Below are positions 59,401-64,000 of a stretch of DNA of 64,000 nt, in pieces; within the stretch, counting starts at the first letter, position 1, and each line of letters begins with the position of its first letter. The notes below the pieces were generated by a model. That model did not search any database. It saw only the letters and a program-made list of their open reading frames with translations, and had not been told where the DNA came from. The position numbers and the translations under genes were made by a program. This DNA is from Ruminococcus sp. (lineage in GTDB: Bacteria > Bacillota_A > Clostridia > Oscillospirales > Ruminococcaceae): the NCBI RefSeq assembly GCF_024684275.1, contig NZ_JAIKXF010000090.1:1-64000 (forward strand). Direction: 5' to 3'.

Positions 59401-61101
59401 TTAGAATCTGAAATACATGAATGGATCGTCCATGCCTCTGTACATACAGTATACAGCTGCACAGAATACCAGAAGCAGCAGTATAGCTGTCAAAATTGAG
59501 TTTTTTATCTTTTTGTAGACAGCCTCGGGTATCCTTGTGGAGAACAAGAGAGCTGCTGCAAAGTATTTCCAGTATTTCGACCAGTAAACTGCGTAATCCT
59601 TGTCCATTATGGCATAGGTCTTCTGAGGCAGGAATGGGATAAGCCTCTTGAAGTATATTCCCAGCTCGTGGAAATCTGTGATAGCGAATAACAGCCATGT
59701 CACAGGGATTATCAGCAGCATATAGAGATGACCGAGGGGCTTTATCCTGTTGAGGGTATTGCCTGTCCAGAATTTTTCTGTCATGATTATGACAAAGAGT
59801 ACCAGTCCCCACAGTACAAAGTTCCAGCTTGCGCCGTGCCACAGACCTGTGAACAGCCATACCACAAGCATATTGAACACCATGCGTCCCTCGCCCTTGC
59901 GGTTTCCGCCAAGAGGGATATATATGTAATCCTTGAACCATGAGCCTAACGTCATATGCCAGCGGCGCCAGAATTCGGTCATGGTAAGTGACATATACGG
60001 GTGGTCGAAGTTCTTAGGCAGCTCAAAGCCCATTATCCTGCCCAGACCGATAGCCATGAGGGAATAGCCGCAGAAGTCGAAGTAGAGCTGGAATGAATAA
60101 GCGAAGATACCCAGCCATGCAAGCCTTGAGGATATGCTCTCATAGCCTATCATTGATATATCGCTCCAGAGACCGCCTATCTGATTGGCGATAAGCACCT
60201 TATAGCCCAGACCGATAGTAAAGGTCTTGAGACCGTCCTCTACTCGTGCAATGGTATGAGTACGGCTTTTCAGCTCCTTTGCAACGTGGTCAAAGGTAAC
60301 GATAGGACCTGCTATGAGCTGAGGGAACATAGTGATGTATGCTCCGTAATTGACAAGGTTCTTTTCTGCTTTTGCCTTGCCTCTGTATATATCTATTATG
60401 TAGGAAACGTTCTGGAAGGTGTAAAAGCTTATACCTATAGGGAGAATGATGTCTCTAAGCGGTAAGCTCTGATGGAAGATACGGTTGATGTTCTCTGTTC
60501 CGAATGTCCAGTATTTGAAGAAAATGAGCCACCAGAAGTTGAAAACTATGCCGAAGAACAGCCAGAGCTTCTTAGTGTACCTGCTGTTCTCAATGAATTG
60601 TGCAACTATGAAGTTGAGAAGCACCGTCAGCAGGAAAAGCATGATATACACAGGCTTTTTTACGCCGAAGCTGTAGAAAAGGACGCTTCCCGTAAATATC
60701 ACAAGGTTCTGATACTCTATCCTTGTGGACGAGTAGGCGTGTGCAAGGAGAAATCCTATAGTCAGCAGGAATATCAGGACGGGGACGGGTTTGAAAAGAC
60801 CGTGGTCGTGGAAAAGTACATAGCCTGCTATGGCACTTGCAATGAGTATGACGTCACATCGGAAACGCTTTTCATGAGCTGTGCAGGACTCGAACAAAAG
60901 CCAGAAAACAGCCGCTAAATACAGCAATATGTTGAGTATTCCCGTCATATGCAGTACGCCGAATACCACGTAGCCCGTGATCATGCTCGATACAACTAAA
61001 ACGATGTTTCTGTATTTTTTTTCAGATGCCGAATAAGCTATCAAAAAAACAGGCAGGAATATGAAGATAAATTCCAAGCTGCTGAATACCAAATATACCA
61101 C
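59401..61101 (-). CDS. MBOAT-family O-acyltransferase (AlgI/DltB-like) with repeated N-terminal segment
   Basis: 566 aa, about 90-100 longer than usual family members. MBOAT signatures: ILPIGISFYTFQNVSYIID, FDFCGYSLMAIGLGR, EFWRRWHMTLGSWFKDYIY and the catalytic His in FTGLWHGASWNF. The extra length is at the N-terminus, where a two-helix unit seems to occur three times (from about residues 27, 77 and 127). It moves an acyl group across the membrane for transfer to a surface glycan by the SGNH partner. Confidence 0.9.
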   Translation of the reverse strand: MVYLVFSSLEFIFIFLPVFLIAYSASEKKYRNIVLVVSSMITGYVVFGVLHMTGILNILLYLAAVFWLLFESCTAHEKRFRCDVILIASAIAGYVLFHDHGLFKPVPVLIFLLTIGFLLAHAYSSTRIEYQNLVIFTGSVLFYSFGVKKPVYIMLFLLTVLLNFIVAQFIENSRYTKKLWLFFGIVFNFWWLIFFKYWTFGTENINRIFHQSLPLRDIILPIGISFYTFQNVSYIIDIYRGKAKAEKNLVNYGAYITMFPQLIAGPIVTFDHVAKELKSRTHTIARVEDGLKTFTIGLGYKVLIANQIGGLWSDISMIGYESISSRLAWLGIFAYSFQLYFDFCGYSLMAIGLGRIMGFELPKNFDHPYMSLTMTEFWRRWHMTLGSWFKDYIYIPLGGNRKGEGRMVFNMLVVWLFTGLWHGASWNFVLWGLVLFVIIMTEKFWTGNTLNRIKPLGHLYMLLIIPVTWLLFAITDFHELGIYFKRLIPFLPQKTYAIMDKDYAVYWSKYWKYFAAALLFSTRIPEAVYKKIKNSILTAILLLLVFCAAVYCMYRGMDDPFMYFRF

Positions 61102-61190
61102 CCTTTAATTAATTCATTTATTATTAAATGCAGAACGCAGCAGTGTGCGCTATCTGCGAAAAATAGCGTTATAAAAACTCATACATACTT

Positions 61191-61219
61191 ATTTTACACG
61201 TTTGATATAAAAATGTCAA
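61191..61219 (-). promoter_or_regulatory. Promoter of the MBOAT-SGNH-kinase operon
   Basis: TTGACA, 17 bases, TAAAAT on the minus strand, about 90 bases before the MBOAT start. Confidence 0.78.
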
Positions 61220-61300
61220 TACCTTTGGAATAATGTAGCAATTTGCTGTAAACAGTGGAATAAAGGCACGGCTTTTAGTTGCTTTTGACAACGAAAAAAT

Positions 61301-61328
61301 AAGGGAACACCGAGAGCGGCGTTCCCTT
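61301..61328 (-). terminator. Terminator of the NSS transporter gene
   Basis: AAGGGAAC pairs with GTTCCCTT, with inner CCG/CGG; T-run on the minus strand. Confidence 0.88.
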
Positions 61329-61341
61329 ATGGGATATATTT

Positions 61342-62745
61342 TTAGATCTCTGTCACGAACGGCGTGATAAGTATCATTATCATGCACACAGGGCATACAG
61401 CCTTTATCATTACGCTGTAGAGAAGCTTTGAGCGGAATCGCTTTTCGCCGTACATTACCTCTTCCTCTATGTACTTTGTCTTTGCAATATAGCCTACAAG
61501 TATACAGGTGAGGAATGCAAGAACAGGCATCATCAGGTTGTTTGTGGTGAAATCGAAAAGGTCAAGAATCTGCATACCGAATATCTTCACGTCAGACCAC
61601 GAACTGTAGCCAAGTACCGACAGCATACCGAGTGCAAGTGTCAGAGCTATGACAATACAGCAGCTCTTTGCACGGCTGAGCCTGAATTTCTCCATAACTA
61701 CGGCAACTACTGTCTCCATAAGTGAAATGGACGAGGTGAGCGCAGCAAGTGCAACGAGAATGAAGAAGGCTGATCCGATGATACCGCCTGCCGGCATTTC
61801 TGAAAATACCTTTGGCAGAGTTATGAACATAAGTCCGGGACCTGCGTTGAGGGCGGAGCTGTCACCGCCTGAGAATACAAATACCGCAGGGACGATGATA
61901 AGTCCTGCAAGGAAAGCAACAGCAGTATCGAATATCTCTATCTGACGGACAGAGTTTTCGAGAGAGTCTTCTTTTCTCATGTATGAGCCATAGGTGACCA
62001 TAATTCCCATAGCTATAGACATAGAGTAGAAAAGCTGTCCGCAGGCAGCAGCGATAGTCCGCATGAGCTTTGAAAATGTGAAATCCTTTGTGTTGGGGAG
62101 AAGGTAATATTTCAGTCCTTCACCTGCGCCGTCAAGAGTAAGTGTATATATTGCGATACCAACGATAAGTATCAGAAGAACAGGCATCAGGAACTTGCTT
62201 ACCAGCTCTATGCCCTTTTCAACTCCGATAAATACGGCAACAGAGGTCAGCAGTACGAATATGATGAAGAAAACAGAGGGCTGTACCAGCTGACCAATGA
62301 AGTGCTCAAAGAAGCTTAGCTTCACATCGGGGGAAGCTCCTGCGTATTCGGCTTTGGCAGCTTCTGCACCGCTGTTTGTGATGAATACCGTCATATATTT
62401 CAGTACCCAGCCGCCAATAACGCAGTAATAGGGGAGTATCAGTGCAGGGATAGCGGCAGCAAGAACACCCAGAAATGAGAAGCGTTTGTCCACGGCTTTG
62501 TATGCGCCGATAACGCTTTTTCCCGTGCTTCTGCCAATGGCTATTTCGGTCAGCATTAGGGTAAAGCCGAATGTGACCGCAAATATGATATATATCAGCA
62601 GGAAAACACCGCCGCCGTATTTGGCGGCAAGATATGGGAAGCGCCATATATTGCCAAGTCCTACAGCAGAGCCTGCTGCGGCAAGTATAAAACCGAGCTT
62701 TGAGCCAAATCCGCCTCGTTCGGAGGCTTTTTTAGTATCATTCAT
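61342..62745 (-). CDS. Sodium-dependent transporter, neurotransmitter:sodium symporter family
   Basis: 467 aa from MNDTKKASERGG; GAAAGGA lies 10 bases before this ATG, and one six codons further up has no site. The signature of helix 1 is GSAVGLGNIWRFPY, with about 11-12 helices in total, fitting bacterial MhsT/LeuT-like symporters. It imports amino acids with sodium. Monocistronic; the promoter is at 62792-62820. Confidence 0.94.
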   Translation of the reverse strand: MNDTKKASERGGFGSKLGFILAAAGSAVGLGNIWRFPYLAAKYGGGVFLLIYIIFAVTFGFTLMLTEIAIGRSTGKSVIGAYKAVDKRFSFLGVLAAAIPALILPYYCVIGGWVLKYMTVFITNSGAEAAKAEYAGASPDVKLSFFEHFIGQLVQPSVFFIIFVLLTSVAVFIGVEKGIELVSKFLMPVLLILIVGIAIYTLTLDGAGEGLKYYLLPNTKDFTFSKLMRTIAAACGQLFYSMSIAMGIMVTYGSYMRKEDSLENSVRQIEIFDTAVAFLAGLIIVPAVFVFSGGDSSALNAGPGLMFITLPKVFSEMPAGGIIGSAFFILVALAALTSSISLMETVVAVVMEKFRLSRAKSCCIVIALTLALGMLSVLGYSSWSDVKIFGMQILDLFDFTTNNLMMPVLAFLTCILVGYIAKTKYIEEEVMYGEKRFRSKLLYSVMIKAVCPVCMIMILITPFVTEI

Positions 62746-62791
62746 GTGAATATGTCCTTTCATTTTGTCTTAATAATGCAATACAAATATA

Positions 62792-62820
62792 ATTATAGCA
62801 TTAGTAATAGGAAAAATCAA
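62792..62820 (-). promoter_or_regulatory. Promoter of the NSS transporter gene
   Basis: TTGATT, 17 bases, TATAAT on the minus strand. Confidence 0.72.
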
Positions 62821-62850
62821 TATCAAGTCATGCATAACATCAAAAAAAGA

Positions 62851-62876
62851 AAAAGGAACGGCGAAACGCCGTTCCT
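62851..62876 (-). terminator. Terminator of the folD transcript
   Basis: AGGAACGGCG pairs with CGCCGTTCCT around AAA; T-rich on the minus strand. Confidence 0.9.
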
Positions 62877-62880
62877 AAAC

Positions 62881-62993
62881 GGGGCGATGTGGGTGACTCC
62901 CTGCTGTGCAGGGAGATGTCCGCAGGACAGAGGGTACGGGTGCCTGTTAGGCATCGCCCCCTACTACTTACTACTCTCTACTTACTACTCACT
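62881..62993. repeat. Cloverleaf-like palindromic element with CTACTTACTAC tail
   Basis: GGGGCGATG (62881-62889) pairs with CATCGCCCC (62952-62960). Inside are three hairpins: CTCCCTGC/GCAGGGAG, TGTCC/GGACA and GCC/GGC. A tail of CTACTTACTACTC units follows (62961-62993). It lies between the terminator and folD stop and resembles the GTAGGGGCG-bounded elements elsewhere in the window. Confidence 0.7.
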
Positions 62994-63852
62994 CGATCCC
63001 TGCCTGCTGTTTAGCAGCTGTGAGGGTATTCTTCATGAGCATTGCAATTGTCATAGGACCTACGCCGCCGGGTACGGGAGTTATGAACGAAGCCTTCTTT
63101 TCAGCGGACTCAAACTCAACATCTCCGCAGAGCTTGCCGTTGTCGAGGCGGTTCATGCCGACGTCGATGACTACAGCGCCTTCCTTTATCATGTCGCCTG
63201 TAACGAAGTTAGCGCGTCCGATAGCAACTACGAGTATATCAGCGCCGAGGCATATCTCCTTGAGGTTCTTTGTCTTTGAGTGGCAGATAGTAACAGTGCC
63301 GTTCTTCTGGAGAAGGAGCATAGCCTGCGGCTTGCCAACGATATTGCTTCTGCCGATAACTACGCACTGCTTGCCTGTTATATCTGTGCCTGTGCTCTCG
63401 ATAAGGCGCATAACGCCTGCGGGAGTACATGGAAGGAATGAATATTCGCCTATCATTATCTTGCCTACATTGATAGGGTGGAATGCGTCAACGTCCTTAT
63501 CAGGTGAAATAGCGTTGATAACAGCCTTTTCGTCGATGTGCTTAGGCAGAGGGAGCTGAACAAGTATTCCGTTCACTCTGTCGTCGCGGTTGAGTACATT
63601 TACAAGGTCAAGAAGCTGCTCCTGAGTTGTGTTTTCGTCAAGAGCATACTCATATGACTGGAAGCCTACAGCTTCACAAGCCTTTTTCTTGTTGTTTACG
63701 TAAACTCTCGAAGCAGGATCATTGCCTACTATAACAACTGCAAGACCTACCTTGAGTCCCTTTTCTTCCCTGAGCTTAGCTGTTTCCTCTGCGACCTCAG
63801 CCTTTACTGCTGCTGAAACTGCTTTTCCGTCGATTATCTGTGCCATGATCAT
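62989..63852 (-). CDS. folD: Methylenetetrahydrofolate dehydrogenase / methenyl cyclohydrolase
   Basis: 287 aa. The catalytic lysine region is [13 protein letters not shown], with VQLPLPKHI and the NADP-binding [21 protein letters not shown] closes the fold. It interconverts 5,10-methylene- and 10-formyl-tetrahydrofolate. ATG 63852 overlaps the upstream stop (ATGA), so it was preferred, though 63846 (MAQIIDGK) is also possible. The stop lies inside the tail of the repeat element. Confidence 0.95.
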   Translation of the reverse strand: MIMAQIIDGKAVSAAVKAEVAEETAKLREEKGLKVGLAVVIVGNDPASRVYVNNKKKACEAVGFQSYEYALDENTTQEQLLDLVNVLNRDDRVNGILVQLPLPKHIDEKAVINAISPDKDVDAFHPINVGKIMIGEYSFLPCTPAGVMRLIESTGTDITGKQCVVIGRSNIVGKPQAMLLLQKNGTVTICHSKTKNLKEICLGADILVVAIGRANFVTGDMIKEGAVVIDVGMNRLDNGKLCGDVEFESAEKKASFITPVPGGVGPMTIAMLMKNTLTAAKQQAGIE

Positions 63853-64000
63853 TTATCCTCCTTGTTTTCAGCGGACTTCTCGTCCTCTGTGTCAGTAGCT
63901 TTATTTTCAGAAGTCTCTGCTGGCTTTGCAGGAGCTTCATCATCATCGTCATCGAATTCGTCGTCATCGTCATTGAGCGCGTCAAGCTCGGACTCGTCGA
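63849..64000 (-). CDS. Unknown gene, acidic C-terminal end (partial)
   Basis: Only the last 49 codons are in the window (frame [15 protein letters not shown] onward, ending SAENKEDK). They form a very acidic Asp/Glu tail followed by a Lys/Thr/Ser stretch. The stop overlaps the folD ATG, so both are in one operon. The family cannot be judged from this end. Confidence 0.7.
   Translation of the reverse strand, partial: DESELDALNDDDDEFDDDDDEAPAKPAETSENKATDTEDEKSAENKEDK

Noticed and set aside
62881..62960. tRNA gene, suggested by the cloverleaf shape
   Set aside because: No TTCGA(N) T-loop, no anticodon stem of normal length and no CCA-like end; it fits the palindromic repeat family.

Overview
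The window looks like chromosomal DNA of a fibre-degrading gut Clostridium-group bacterium, most likely a Ruminococcus close to R. flavefaciens. The evidence is a secreted GH9 cellulase with a C-terminal type I dockerin (a cellulosome part), a SigI/RsgI sigma/anti-sigma pair of the type that controls cellulosome genes in other clostridia, NADP-type glutamate dehydrogenase, FeoAB, a T-box in front of valS, and near-consensus TTGACA-17-TATAAT promoters. No rRNA, tRNA, CRISPR array, insertion sequence or prophage was found. The organism name is an inference; a 16S or whole-genome comparison would settle it.

Layout. 1-2300: anchored SGNH esterase, acylphosphatase, unknown membrane protein. 2300-6250: an ABC-2 exporter operon and a GNAT acetyltransferase. 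They diverge from a shared control region that carries two copies of the same promoter, leader-peptide and terminator cassette. 6250-8450: sugar-nucleotide-type epimerase and iron alcohol dehydrogenase. 8850-11905: FeoA-FeoB fusion with a Cys-rich partner and a lipoprotein. 12000-12400: remains of a diguanylate cyclase. 12707-15226: dockerin-bearing GH9 cellulase. 15387-16694: two membrane proteins. 16758-22624: c-di-GMP block (EAL phosphodiesterase with degenerate GGDEF, NudC, two paralogous diguanylate cyclases). 22915-28386: small membrane protein, then an FtsX-type ABC transporter with its own two-component system. 28534-30484: ECF-type sigma factor and a membrane partner. 30857-32727: Rossmann protein and U32-like protein. 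33264-36321: SigI, RsgI and a secreted proline-rich protein. 36451-38711: acyl-CoA synthetase with XRE-cupin regulator. 38864-41896: zinc/manganese-type ABC importer. 42070-45052: small membrane protein, flavodoxin, O-acetylhomoserine sulfhydrylase, HD protein. 45420-48794: gdhA, cytidylate-kinase-like protein, DUF421 and DUF4363. 48905-53361: prfB and valS. 53438-56981: HtrA protease, CNNM-type transporter, mini-protein with a decarboxylase beta-subunit motif. 57102-61101: MBOAT acyltransferase, SGNH protein and an unusual kinase. 61342-64000: NSS transporter, folD, and the acidic end of an unknown gene.

The most interesting signals are regulatory. (1) The two leader-peptide attenuators at 4947-5163 and 5356-5548 end in the same SKEFACTAV peptide and sit before two resistance-like genes. 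(2) A non-sigma-A promoter, ACCCCG-N18-CGTAA, lies before both sigI and the proline-rich secreted gene and is a strong SigI-promoter candidate. Further points are a 120-nt nested hairpin at 23193-23313, palindromic operators before the alcohol dehydrogenase and before a membrane protein, a terminator that contains a ribosome-binding site before the DUF421 gene, and several families of short interspersed palindromic repeats.
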